A DNA stretch of 64,000 nt, taken from positions 19,636,001-19,700,000 of the forward strand of contig JAMPIT010000886.1 in assembly GCA_026261815.1 (NCBI GenBank), written 5' to 3'. A program made the position numbers and the translations under genes. Positions within the stretch are counted from its first letter, which is position 1. Each line of letters begins with the position of its first letter. Below are positions 1 through 13,631 of the stretch, piece after piece. Source of the DNA: Monarcha castaneiventris obscurior (Eukaryota > Chordata > Aves > Passeriformes > Monarchidae). Under the pieces are notes generated by a model. The model made no database searches, was not told where the DNA came from, and was given only the letters and a program-made list of their open reading frames with translations.

Positions 1-1849
1 ACTAACCCCACACAGCTACTGCACACAAAATTGTCAGGGTTTCTATCTTCCATAAGTTCTTGAGCAAGCCAATGAACAAAACAGCCCAACGAGTTAGAAA
101 AAATGCTGCATTTTCCAATCTGTAGTCATCTCCAACTTCCCTTGATAAAACTTAAAAAAATCTGTAATTTACTGTTACATTTGATACTGCCTGCATCCAT
201 TATGATTTTAATTGTCACTGCCCATGATTATGCCTTTCTGTGTAAAATAGAGTCTATATTGATATGCCTGCACAGACTTCTCTAGGCCACCCTCTAACAC
301 AGTTCATTCAATTTTCTCCCCAAACAGTATGATTTGTGTTGAGACTTTACCCATTATCACAATACTTCAAGAAGCTTTATGGCTTTGCCAATCAGCTATT
401 GCTGGAGGGAAGCCTTGTGATTGGCTTTTTCTATCCCTGCTCATTACCTATGTATCAACTGCCAATAAAGACAGGAATTACAGAATATGGGCTTTCAACC
501 CATTTTCAAGGAAGGGGCTGGTGGTTTTTGTCAGGTTGTCTGGTTGCTTTCTGGAACCATGAGGCTTATAAATAATTTTGCACCTAAGCAGAAGTCAGAT
601 TTCTTCAGTATAACCACGTCCTGAAATTCTGGAGGTTACTTTTCATTTTTTATATCCCTGCCTCTTTTTAAACTAGACCAAAGTGTGTGCCACTACTATT
701 TAAACACCACAGAAAATATTTGTATCGGTTCTCTGTAGCTGTTCCTACCAATTTTACCATTTCTGATAGCACTTCCACCATAAGAACATATGACAGCAGA
801 ACACAGCAAGTACGTCAGAGCCTGCTGTTACCTTAGTTATGCTGAAAGAAATAGGTATGTCTCAGAAATATAGGAAATTGTTATTCAGACAACAGACAGA
901 CAGCACTTCCTTTCCCAGAACAATCTGTCTCCTGCCCTGACAACCCATTCCTGCTATATTTACCCAGCCAAATTTTGCCAGTGATATATTTCCAGATGCA
1001 CTTGAGCCACATGTCCCTGTCAGTCAGACCAAGCACAGATGAATCTGAGCTCCTAGAAATCACTAGATGTTAATCCATGCTTCCTCTCTTGCTTGCCTGT
1101 AGAGTTAAAGGAGACAAAATGTGTAAAGCATTATTCCCAGTTTATTTTGGAAGCAGGGACAAGAGGTACTTCATCTGATACAGCTATTTACTTCAACTGC
1201 TTTCTTTATAGCTGACAGAGACACCTGAACAGTTAAAAAAATTTAAAATGTGAAACATGAAGTTAAAATTAACTGGCTGTTTCAACCAATTAATACTGGG
1301 TATCTAGCAAGAAATTTTAAGACTCTCTTAAAAATTCTCAGTGCTTAACAAGGAGCTTACTGCTCTAATCTGCCATGGGAGAGCCAATTCCTCATCCAGA
1401 AAAAAAAAACCTGTGCCATCTCTGCTGGAGAAAAGCAACACACATCAGTTCTAGATTGTGGATAGTTCAGTTTAAGAATGCTGACCAGCTAAAATTAGTT
1501 GAGTTTTGGAGCAATAAGAACAAGGCCTCATGAATGATCTGAGCTAAGACACTTCACTATATTAACAGTTATATTCTTCCTGAATTCTTCCATTTACTTC
1601 TGATCCCATGCTATCTCTTCCAACCCTAACTACACAGCTAGGTTCTCTTATATTCATAATTTTATAAAACACTTAACACCCAACTTCTGATAACTACCTT
1701 TGCTCTTGCTGAATTTCTCTGTGAGATCCTTTGAGGAAAGGAACAAATAAACTCTCTTCCCACCTCCACGTTGCTAAAAGATGATCTTCACAGCTCCTAC
1801 ATCACTATTACTTTAATTCTAAAGTGCATTTTTTGAGATTACAGCAATG

Positions 1850-2035
1850 GGAGAAAAACAAACCAATCCACTCCATCCCAAAAAATCCAACCAACCAAAA
1901 AAAAACCCCAAAAAAGCCTAAAAAAATTACCCCAAAATCACAAATCCAACCCCACAACAAAATCAAGGGAAAAAGAAACCCACTAAAAAATCCACTTTTA
2001 AAAATCACCACAAAACAACAAAGTCACTTCCCAGA
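1850..2035 (+). repeat. A/C-rich low-complexity tract
   Basis: Almost only A and C with few G or T: runs such as CCAACCAACC, AAAACCCCAAAAAA and ACCCCAAAATC. Simple sequence in GBF1 intron 3. Confidence 0.75.
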
Positions 2036-5000
2036 ATCTCATTAGCAAGAAGAGATTGTCATCACATTGGTGGCTAGTCAGTGAAACCAAGGTATTTCTC
2101 AGTTCTAGGTATCATGACTCTTCCAGAGAGGCCAAGATAATACAAGAGAAAGAAGTGAACAAAGGAGATGAAAGGGTTTAAAATGGTAAATATCCTTCCT
2201 TTGGCTCCCTCCACCCCTTTTCTGGAAAGCACAGACAGGCAGTTTCAACTTTTCCACCCTTTACCTAACTGGCTTAACAGAGGGTCCTAACAGGGCACAA
2301 AGAAGCTTTTTAGAATAAAAAGCAAAAGCTGAAATCAGCTGTGGCTATATCAAAACTCATGGCCAGGCCAATTTTATTACTCAACATGGAATTAAAAATC
2401 CCTGTAGCCTTCTTTTAATAGCAGATTAACATAACAAAACCTCTTCAACTAGCTGGATGCAGGCAGATTCTTCAGAACAAAAGCACTGTCGACCCATTTT
2501 TCTCAAACAAACAAACACACATACCTAGGTTTGTACCCAAAAGCAGTACTGTTTAAGGACAAGTACACCCTTTAGAACAGTCCAGATTATTTTTACTACG
2601 GCATTAAATCTTTAAAATTTTAAAATGTTTTTGCTAGAGAGATTGTTCCTGCTTCCTTGAACCCTGTACAGCTTGCATGTTTTCTGGTACCCCTTCCTTT
2701 TCAAATCTGCAACACTGGAACACTTTTCAAGCATCTGACTGACACATGATACAATAGGAGACCAGCACAAGGAAGAAAAGGAGCACCTTATAGGTGGAAT
2801 TGAAAGATGTTGAAAAAAATACTGGCCAGGGCTGAGTATGATCAAGTGAAATGTGGGCAAGATATGAACTGCATTACATGTAAGAGTTTATTAGCAGCCT
2901 CATACAGCTGCTCAAATTCAGGCATCTAATACAAGGATGTGAACAGCTGGTACCATCACCTGCTGTTCCTGCAGAGTGAAAGGGACTGTGTGACCTTCCG
3001 CTGTAGCACATGGGCCTCATGCATGTGAACAAGGACCACAACAGGCTGCAAAACTCTACAGCACTAAGAACTACAAGAGGAAAAAAACTACAATTTAAAG
3101 GTAGCTGAATAAAAATGAACTGCCCTTTCAGATTTCTAATGGATTGTTAATAAAAGTGAAGGGAGAAACTGTTTGCAAAATTTAACCTGATGCTGTCTGT
3201 GACACAATGCTTAAAAAGTCAATAGTTACCAACCAACCATTAAGTTAAGCATTCCAGGATGCCTATGATGGTCTTCCTCCTCCTCATTATTTAACAATAC
3301 ATTTCTTCAGTAATTTATTTTCTCTGAAATTTCTTTATTTTTTCCAACTCTTGAATTACCATTCAGGTACTGTTAAAGTCCTATTGCTTTCTACAATGTC
3401 TGAATATTTTTATTTCTTCCTCTCCTATGTTTCCAACACTCATGGCAAAGTCTTTTCCCCAAGAAAGTGTTCGTTTTTTTATTAGCAAAACATGCATGTT
3501 TCTTCCCTTATTCTTCCCTTTCATTAAGAAACAGAAGCCTTCGTGATGAAAGTGCTCAGACTCCTGTATCACACAAAGAAGATACACACTTTCAGAAAAT
3601 TTTGTTGTTTAGAACTTATCTCTTTGCCAAATATAAATTAGTACTTCTGTTTCAACTGAAAAAGTCTCTTTCTGTTGACCATATTTTAAAAGACTGGGAA
3701 ATATTTGAGCACATATATTTCCTATAGCTTAGTGCTCATCATCAACAACGCCACCAAAGTAAATACTCCCAAGACTGTGCTCTCCTTCTCCCTGTACCAG
3801 CCTGATCACATCTTAAGCGCTACCCTCATGCTGAGGCAGGATGTATTTAATAGAGGGAACCACGGAAGTGAAATCTGACAGTGCTTGCTAGATTTTAAAT
3901 CTGACCTAATATATTTGCACTGCAGATAGTCAAAACATTTGTTTTTTTCAGTAAGAGCTGAGTACATAAAGAAAAACATGGTGTTTCTGAATGAGAAACA
4001 CAAAAGCCTCAGACTGAAGTGAAAACCAGCTGATGATGGCTCCTGGATGCTATCATGACAGTCACCTTCGTTGTTACAGAACTATTACAGGACACTACAA
4101 ACTGTCTAATCCCACCCTGAGGAAGACCCAAGTTGCTAAGTGCAGTTACTAAATATGTTTACATAAGTAACCATATTTTACCACTGCCACTCGCTTTATT
4201 CCTACAACAAAGCTCCCTCCCATAGGCTACAGCCAGACCTAACAGACCATTCTCTTTCAGTATGCCATGGTCAAGGTAACAAACACATCTTTATTTATTT
4301 CAACAATTCCTCCTATTTACAACTTGACCCTTGAATTATTTAGGCAGTTCATCAAGCTGTAAGTGGAATCTAATTCAACAGCCACTTTGCAGACTTTGTC
4401 ACTGCATCAAGAAAAAATATAATTTCATGAAAAGTAACAGGGCACAAAGACAAATCTGAACAAAAAAATTCCTCCCAGAATCAAGCTAAACATGATTAAA
4501 AGAGACGAGCACTTTCGAAGTATTTCATCTCATTTAAGTAGCACGAGCTTGGAGAATTATTTACAGTCATGCAAGCACTCAGACTCCTGCAGCAGCTTAC
4601 CCTTTCTGAAAGACTCTAACTTACAACTTCAGTATGACTAGGAGGAAGTTTCAGCTTACTGCTACAAGGACAGAACTGGAAAACAGAACTTCTTAAGTGC
4701 TTGTATTAGGGTATAGATAGAGGCTCTAATAATAAAAGAACCACCATCACTGGACAATTTAACATACTCAGCTAAAAAGCTTTAATTAAGTGCACCTCTT
4801 GAGTACTGCAATTGTGTAACTGCAATTACAGTGCAAAATACATTAGAGTAAGTTGTTTCTTGATCTGCTCATTTTAACAGGATAGCTAAAGCCAGTATCA
4901 CCTCAAACTTTACTCCTATGGCATGTACGTGCAAATTCTCATTAACATATTTTACTTTTCCATTTCTACTCATCTCACACTGGGCTGTTTTTGTCATAAC

Positions 5001-5782
5001 GTCTCACCTATTCTTCAACTGTCAGAAAACTGTACATCTGCTCTGTCTTTCACAACATCTTGAATACAACAGTGGTTTGAACTGACAAGTTTTAACTTCA
5101 CAACTGCACCATGCAAAAAGCACCGACATATTAACTTCAGAAAGTTCAAGAGATGAGGATTCTATGTCTATCCATGCCCTTCAACTAAAGAAGAAATAAT
5201 TAAGAGTTCACTGCAAGAGGAGGTTGCTTTAACACTTCAATAACATTTCCAAGTCACATGGATTGAGTACATCACACGGTACCAGTGCAGATCTATCCAT
5301 TTTCTACAATGACCTCTTGATAAGTGTTCCTTTTCATGATGGGGCTTTTTATCTCCTATAATTTTGTGAAGACATGTACTGATTCACCATCCGTAAAACA
5401 TTTACATACATTTAATCCATGATTTAGCCTTCCTCACTCTTTTAACAAAACCACAGATTTCCATTCACTCACAAAGTTCTTCCCCAGAAAGTATCTGTTG
5501 ATAAACAACAAAAATTCATCCATGACACTTCCATCTCACATCTCAGAATCCATCGTATCACAAAACCTCAGACCCTACCTTTAAGCCACTGTATTGCAGA
5601 CTTTATACATCAAATTTTGGGGTTTTTTGTAGCTTTGAAAAGTGCTGAAAAGCAAGTTAAAATCATGTCATCTAAAAGATAACCAAAGTTTTCCTAGGAC
5701 TGTACGCATCAGTTTTACATCTTTCCTGGGCATAACTGCTGTATCATTTTCTAAAGACAAATTACAAAAGCAAGGTAACAGA

Positions 5783-5910
5783 TCACAGAATTTTCTGAGT
5801 TGGAAGGGACCCACAAGGATCATCAAGTCCAACTCTTGAGTGAATGGCCGTATGGGGATTGAACCCACAACCTTGATGCTATCAGCACCATGCTCTGACC
5901 AACGGAGCCA
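5783..5910 (-). repeat. tRNA-Ile-derived SINE with CR1-like tail (TguSINE1 type)
   Basis: On the minus strand, 5910 to 5845 reads like an isoleucine tRNA: A-box TGGCTCCGTTGG, then CATGGTGCTGATAGCATCAAG, B-box GGTTCAATCC and a CATACGGCCA end. From 5844 to 5783 it continues as a CR1-type 3' tail (TTGGACTTGATGATCCTTG, then GTCCCTTCCAACTC). A tRNA-Ile head joined to a CR1-mobilised tail is the structure described for passerine TguSINE1 elements. It lies in GBF1 intron 3, in the same orientation as the gene. Confidence 0.82.
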
Positions 5911-8900
5911 ATATCATCTCAATTGTCCAGCCAACATTCTTTTTAAGAACTCACTGTGAGGAGGTCCATAACACATTGGGAGATTAGGGTTTTTTTCTGA
6001 TTGCAAAGAAAACCCCCAAAACCAAGCACAAACAAAAAATAACCCCTCAGCAACAGTCTGTTCTACAATACTCAGACAGTTAAGCTGCAGTTACCCTAAG
6101 AAAAAAAAGCTCTTGCAAGTTTACCTCAAATGGACAAGCCACCAAGTATACATCCCTCACTATCAACGTTCCCTAACCAATCAATCTGCTATTTTAATAA
6201 CAATGTTCTCCATTAGTCTGCTACTTTTACACTTACGTTTTAATCCCTGCCATTCTACCTCTTTTCTTGCTGGCTTTTTTATTCCATGCTAATTATTGAG
6301 AGAAGCAGCACTTTACCACAGCTCCCTGCACTATTCCCAAAGAAAAGGACATTTTGCCCAATTGTATCTTCTTTCAAACCTCTCCTTCAAACTCACATCT
6401 TGGTATAAACCATATTAGGGATCAGCCAACAACAGCCTGTTTGAACGACAAATGGAGGTAATCATTAAGAAAAACCCTCAAGTGTTGAACAACTTTGTAT
6501 ACATCATGATTTCTCTTTGTTGCTACCCTCTTAAGCTACAGACTCTTTGAGATGAGGAATACTTCAGTATGTTTCTTGTGTATGCATAATCAACACTTCT
6601 TGGCAGTCCTATTACATATCGTGCAACTATATAAATATGCACCTGCACTTTCTGACACAAGCTATTGCTCCTTTGAAGCAAATCACCTTTGCGACTATTT
6701 TTAACAGGTTAGATGGCAACTACTGAGTAAGGGGAGAAGACAGGTAAAAGAAGGAAGGTGACAGAACAGAAGAGCTATATACTTAGTAAACTGCTAGTAG
6801 AATTAAGCAATCTCATGTATACTCCTCCTTCCACAGAGTTTTTACTATAATGCAAATAGCCTTAAGGTCTGTTAATCGGGCACAATTCCTTTTCACTACT
6901 CTTGACCAAAACAAACACATCACCATCAAAAAAACTCACTATAAAACCTCAATGGCTGACTTAAGAGGAACCTTAGCTTCTATGGAGCATCTGGTACTGC
7001 CTGTCCACCAAATCAAACTGCAATTTATTGCCCCCTAATGTACATCCATTAAGCCATTTCCTTTATGGCTCCACTTCACACAGAAGCAGTAACTGAAGGA
7101 AATAATGGAGTGCCCAACAAGTGGGAAAGTAATTGCTCAACAAGCGTGGAACAAGAGAGAGTCAGTTGCACACCATGCACATGTGGCAGCTCTTCAGAGC
7201 CCAGCCCCGCAGCGGTAACAGAAGGCTGGTGTTACAGAACAAGCCCACTGTGGGAACACTTCCAAGCAACAGCCAGGAGTGCTTGTCCATCTAAATCCTT
7301 GGGTCCTTAAGGATTAAGGGTCAGGAAACAATTCCTTCCAACAGCACCACCTCCTGCCTGTACCTGCCAGTCATTAGCCATGCACAGAAGGAAGACTTAA
7401 GCTCCAAGCTCTAAACTGCACTCAAAGAACTGTACTGAAAGGATGCTTAAGGGGTATCACAAAGGTTGTGGGGCTGAACTGCAAAAGGGACTTTAGGAGA
7501 CATGAAGAAATACCTAGTCTGAAGACCACCTTACTGGGTTGGTTTGGTTTTTTTGCTCTAGATATTCTGAGATTGACTCCACTTCTTTCAATTTTATTCA
7601 TTAAGTTCCTTACTACCCAGAAACACAAAACGATTAACATGAGCTAAAAAGTTATCAAATTAAGGATTCTACACAACCACAGTTTACCGCTTTCTATCTG
7701 TTCAGTATTAGTTACAAATATCTCAATTACAAGATTCTCCTTCACAGGAGCTCTAATTTCATTCAGTAACCTGTGTTGAAGGGCTCAATGTACAATTCAA
7801 CAGAATCAATCAGAGCTCAGAGTGACACCATCCATACCTGACTCCTCACACACTCTGCATAAATGCTGTCCTGCACACAACAGAAAAGCCTTGAAAAGGG
7901 TTATGGTGCTTGTCTTTGTGCATCTGTAAATCATTCGTCATCAAAGACATTCCTCCTCCTTCTTCCTTTATACAGAAAATAAATGAAATCTTAAGCGAAA
8001 TTATGACAATTCTTGTGCTCGTTTTGGGCTTGAGAAGTTCCCATCCCAGTTGCAGTACAGCTACCATTCTTAGAGCACATCAGTGTCACTCCGGGAAAAT
8101 CACTTAGAAAGTAAAGCACGAGGATAGCAAGCACCTGGGAAAAGCTTGATTTCTAATTTCTCCAAGAAAACACCAAGAAAATCTATGCCAAAAATATCAA
8201 TAGAGGCATCTTCCCTGAGGAAGATTCAAAGACCTCAACCATAAGACAGTTATTTGATTGATTTGATGCTACCATGAGATGAAAAAGATTAATCTCACTC
8301 AAAGTATTTGGAACTACCTGCAGCTTCAAAGCCAAAATACTGCACTGGTTTACATCCTCTGTGCAGTCAGGAGGATGTCTGCATTCATTTAAACTAGAAA
8401 CTTGCTGTTAAAATGACAATTTTTACTGTATTGTCTGAACACAGTTGGCAAAAATCAAGTTTGGGTTCAACCTGCAATCAAAGTATCAAATTTAAGTTGG
8501 CACCTTAATATTCATATTTCTTATAGTAAGAAAATTTGAAGAGAAATAAATTACCACTTCTGTATACAGTGTCAGGTCATTCAATATGGACTAAAATCGT
8601 ATTGTCATCCAATAATTAGAGTAAAGCCAAGTTAAAGTTATGGAAGAAATCTTATTTTATCAGTTTCCTAACCTTTCTTATATCCTTTCCATTCTTCTTT
8701 AAAAATTCATAGAGAATGCAACAAAAGCTAAATGTTAGCCTGAATTGCTTGGTCCTCAAAAATACGAAGTTAACATGTATGAATACCTGTTACTTAAAAA
8801 AAAAAAACTCCTTTCATTTTTTTGAGTTATCACAAGAACAGACATGATCTATAAGATCAGTGAGTGTTGTAGATCTTTTATAGGAAGCAGATATGCAACA

Positions 8901-11363
8901 GAAATAAAAAACCTTTAATTTTTTTAATGGCTGATCTAGATAACATGTCTATCCTTTAATGGAAACAATCTGAGAAATATCACAGTATACAGTTCATCAT
9001 ATTTGTTATTTGCCAGTAAGTTCAGACACTTCCAGCAGAAACTCAAGATCTAAATAATAAATAAAATACAGTATGGCTGTTACCTGCAAAGCAATAAGCA
9101 TCACAGCACTTTACGTATCCCACATTCATATAGTCAAATTCCTACACTTCTTTATAAAAAAACACCAAACAATTTTTTTCTGATTTCTTAACTTCAATGA
9201 ACATCTCATATTCTAACCAACAGCATTGAGAGGAGGCCACATATTTATATTTACTACCAATTTGCCACTTCTTATAACTACATCTTTCAGAAAAAGTTTA
9301 GATACTAATCCAAAATCAGGATAAAATTCCTATATTGTTTTATACAACTGTCAGGTTTTCCACAAAAACTGAGTTTCCAGAGCTCAGACACAACAAAAAT
9401 GAGCGTGCAATCAAGTCTACACACCAGAAAACTGATGGCTACAGTAACAAGTATATTAAGTCAGTACACTGGGCAAAGGTTCTCTTACGGTTACAGTCAT
9501 TTGACCTTTAGCCAGCTCTTAATGCCCCAGCCAGCCCTCTAAAGATGGAGATTTGCAGCAGCTCCTTGTCTGAAATAAGCCATGAAAAGATTCTTCTGAA
9601 CCCACTGTACAAGCATTCATTTAAAATGTCATGAATGTGCATGAAATCAGAGTGCTTCTAACAGCTTACTTTGCAGCTTCTGTTTAAATGCACTAACTCT
9701 GAACCACCAGAGGATAAAAGGACTCAAACCTTGCAGTCTGGCACTCATGGACCTAAAATATACACAAGCACCTCTTCACAGGTGTGTTTACCTAGTTTAA
9801 ACCTTATTTAAATAGACTCTCGATGCACACACTTTCCACAAACACCTGCTTCTCCCACTGCAGTCATGACTTGTACAAGGCAGTTGTAGTCAGTCATTCC
9901 TGTCCTAAAGCCATCCTACACACCAGTAGGCAGCACTTCAGGCATGAAAATCCAGGTGACTGACTCATTCCCCTGGCCAGAGCAAAGCACAAATTCTGCA
10001 ATGAGAAGAATGACTACAGAAGTATCTGCTCTTACCTCTACATCATACCAGAATGGTCTGAAGATTTCAACAGCCAGAGAAGCACTTAAAGAAATCCAAT
10101 CCTCATGAAATCGTGGAAAAGCAGATTCATAGTTAATTCATATTTCCAGCTATTTGTGGTTATAAAACCTTTCTCTGCTGATCTAGAGAGCATCCTAAGA
10201 TGGAACCACTCATGAAAGAAACAGTGCTCAGTTATCACTGGATGTTAAAAAGAAGCTTCCTTTTGCTGACCTAAATCCATAACAAAACTGACAAAATGAA
10301 CAAATATTTCAACATCCAGATATATTTTTCAGGGTACTCAGCTCACTTTAAAGAGCAGTCAAATGGAAGGTGTGGTGACAGTGGCCCTAGATCCAAACTT
10401 GTATCAATACAGGTTTTCATCAGTTTTAAAATAACCTTTGAAGATGTAGTTGTATTTCAATTTTGCGTGCATGGACAAAGCTTGACAGTCATTGCTTCCA
10501 TATGGTCATAATTCAGGATACTGTCTTCTGCTTTTTCTAAGCACTTAGAAATATGAGACACGCCATCAAAATTAAGCTCACTGCGCTCATCTCAGCATAG
10601 CAAGCATTCAGCTATTAAATTTATCTTGGGTTAATTTACGCATCACCCAGGACAACAGAACCTCTATGGTTCCTTTCTGTTCTTCAGGCAACTACTATCA
10701 ATAGTAACTAAAATACACACAGCCCACAAAAGTATAAAAATGGCATCCAATAAATCAATTGAGAGTGGATCAGAGCAGACATGCTGTTCATTTTTAAATT
10801 ATTAAACTTTTTTTATAAATCTACATAAAATTGCCACAGAAATTAAGTTTCTCTAACAGAATTTTAAAGAGAAACTTTAAAATATAATTCAGGTTCGAGG
10901 CCCTTAGCTACGTATGCTGAACTGTAGAAGTGAAGCTACTCTTACCATATCATGGGACTGTTTGTGCTGAGCAACACATCTTCTCTATATGCTTCCTCCA
11001 AGAGCACATGTAGATGTTACAACAGGATGGGATACCATACTTAGTTACAGGCAAGCTTTCCAGTATGTAATTTAGTTACTCTTGAGGAGCAATACTTTGA
11101 AACAGGAATCTTTAGCTGCTGGGGGCATACAGTGCATCTTTATACCCTTGACCAGGGTATTTCAGCATCACAGTCATGACAGAGTTAATACCCACTAGCT
11201 CAGAGGAGAACAAAAGGTACTCCACTGCAACATGCCTAACATTTACATTGCCTCTCTTTGCTCATTAAACAGGTTTTGGTTAAATAATGAACAAACTGTA
11301 TTACAGACTCCGATGAGAATTCCAAAATTATAAATCAACTGGTAAAGCCCAGAGGAGAATGAA

Positions 11364-11500
11364 GGGAGTGGGAGGGAAGGAAGGATAATATTGACTAATA
11401 TAAAGGGCGCAGCTTGACAGTGGATATTCCTGCCACACCTGATCAAACATGCTTCATGGGGGAGGGGAAGGGAGGGAGAGAGCAAGAGGGGAGATGGGAC
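11364..11500 (+). repeat. G-rich strip with G-quadruplex pattern
   Basis: Two clusters of G runs are separated by ordinary sequence: GGGAGTGGGAGGGAAGG near 11365 and GGGGGAGGGGAAGGGAGGG at about 11458-11476. The second has four runs of at least three G with one- or two-base loops. Confidence 0.65.
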
Positions 11501-13298
11501 AAGACAGCCTGAAATTTGCATCCGGAACAGATTAAAATGGGTTCTTGGGGGATTGAGAAAATACATAATATATATTACTATAAATGCAAAATTGTACTAA
11601 AAGCTAACTCAAATGTCAAAGATTACAGCTTGAATAAATTTAAATATAAAAGCAATGCGTTTCCATGAGCTAATGAAAGAGACATGAAAGGAAGGTCTTG
11701 GGGAAAAAAAAAAAAAATCACCAAAAAAGCTCTATGCTGGGGACTGGACTTTTGATTGCCTAGAAGATGATGCAGGAGACTCTGTATCATCCAAAGTATT
11801 GCTTGAGAACAAGTCCATGTCTAAAATGGAAAAAAGATGGAGCCCAGCAATTATGTCCTATCTCAAGACACTAGTCAGTAAATAGCAGTCACTGAAGCTG
11901 AAATTACCTGTATAAAAGAATCCCATGTTGTCAAACCAACATGCTCTCATCCCCATATACAAGCAATTACTATCTCAGCAGGAACCACACTTACATGATG
12001 ACTAATACAAAGGGAGTCTCTGAATCTCTCAGTACATTAAACTTTGCTTTCTCTAACATAAGCAGGTAGTGAACTTGCATTTTTTGCCCAACAAGTCAAC
12101 AGCACGTTGTATCTAGCTGCTCTAGATAAATGGCCAGTCCCTGACATTTACTTATACTGCATTTATTTGAGCATCCTGACATTCCCTGCTCTTGTTGATG
12201 AGAAGAGATATTTGCAATAATGGCAAAGAACTTCAGGAAGCTTATTTCAAAGAAAATTTTATCTCATAGAAGGGAGAAAAGGAAAATTTCCTCCCGAAAC
12301 ACTTTTGGCGACTGCACGCATATCTTACAGAAGGTGAGTGAGCTTACAAAAAACCCCGCAAATCCAGACTGTCACGTAGTCCAGGTACAAAACATCCAGA
12401 ACAAAGACACTATCCAGAAATGCAAGCTGTTCAGGAGTTCCCTAAGATGTCACAATCTGGCAGAAAAATCCTGCTTACAACCACAGGAAGTTAACCTGGC
12501 AAAGAAAAGCAAAGCATTACATTTACAGGCAGACACAAATGAGGAAGGAATAAGGGCTTAGAACCGGCTTGTGTTCTCAGCACCTCTTGTCATTACTTGG
12601 AAGCAGCACTACTGTACTTCTAAGGAACACACTTTTCACAGGATTCCAGGCTCACCACTGATGCAAGAAAGAGCATGTGTCACAGTTAGAAATGCAAAAA
12701 GTCCATCTCAAACTAAGGCTGAGTGCAGTTCTGAGGACTCACTGTAATAAAGGGACCAGAAATTAAGTTTACTTTCAAATACTACAGTCAATAAGAGAAA
12801 TCCTGGGAAGAACATGCAGAATGCCATATGGAGTTTAGGACTAGCTTCACCTCCAGACTCTCAACACATAATTGGGTTACACTTAAACAATCACTCCTGA
12901 AACTACAAAACCAGAAAATGTTGGGGGAAGGGGAGAAAGATGGGTTGTGAGGAAAAAAAATGGTCAGAATACACACCACAGTCTTGTGTTCTACTCCTGT
13001 TATCAATATAGATTTCCAGTTTCTTTCAGTGCAGGTGATCACAAAGTAAGTCTTTCACTTAAAATCCAAGAGACCCAAATAGAAACAGAGGTCTGTGCCT
13101 TACTTATTACATGTTAACACATGATGAAAGCTAACAAACCAAAGAATGTGACGAAAACACAGATGTAAAACCACTTTCTAAGCAGATTCTTTCCATCATT
13201 CACCGATCAGAAAAAAGCAATGCATGATAGTACACCAGATTTCATATATTGCTACAAGCTTCAGTGTACCAAAGAAACATGTATGTTTATAAAAATGT

Positions 13299-13368
13299 GT
13301 GTGCATACACACACAAATACATATATACATACATACACACAAATATATATATATATATATATCCATAT
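13299..13368 (+). repeat. CA/TA microsatellite
   Basis: Interrupted CA repeats pass into ACATACATAC and a pure TA run. It lies about 200 bases downstream of GBF1 exon 3, in intron 3. Confidence 0.88.
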
Positions 13369-13564
13369 AGACAGTAGCAGCAGTGGTATTTCTGTGCTAG
13401 TTTACATTGGTATAATTTGTCTAAAAGTATCTGCATATTCCCTCTTCTCTCGTTCTTCAATAAGTGACTTCTGGATAATAAACAAGACAAATAAGTAAAC
13501 CTGTACATTTATTTGCATATACCCTAGCAGGTGCACACACCTGCTGATTTCTGTAGAAGCTTAC

Positions 13565-13631
13565 CTGTTATATTATTCAGCACTTCTTTTAGGTGGCTAA
13601 AGCTATGCAGCAGGGGATCCCTTTCTTCATC
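13565..13631 (-). CDS. GBF1: GBF1 exon 3
   Basis: A 67-base exon lies between the acceptor CCTATAG and the donor ACAG/GTAAGC. It encodes DEERDPLLHSF, then SHLKEVLNNIT, plus one extra base (phase 1). It follows directly in frame from the HTHL end of exon 2. The vertebrate protein reads DEERDPLLHSFGHLKEVLNSIT at this place, so the assignment is firm. Confidence 0.93.

Larger units (their letters stand above)
1..13564 (-). other. GBF1: GBF1 intron 3 (partial), no further exon recognised
   Basis: This is AT-rich sequence without a coding exon that I can recognise on either strand. The open frames here are short and lack family resemblance. It contains a tRNA-derived SINE (5783-5910), an A/C-rich low-complexity tract (about 1850-2035), a G-rich strip (about 11364-11500) and a CA/TA microsatellite (about 13299-13368). 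Otherwise I see nothing distinctive. Confidence 0.7.

Noticed and set aside
5845..5910. Functional isoleucine tRNA gene on the minus strand
   Set aside because: The 5' part of the acceptor stem is missing, the sequence has diverged from tRNA-Ile, and it continues into a CR1-like tail. It is a SINE, not a tRNA gene.
12220..12561. 113-codon plus-strand frame in GBF1 intron 3
   Set aside because: Lysine- and serine-rich sequence without family resemblance, in antisense orientation to GBF1, with no promoter or splice context.
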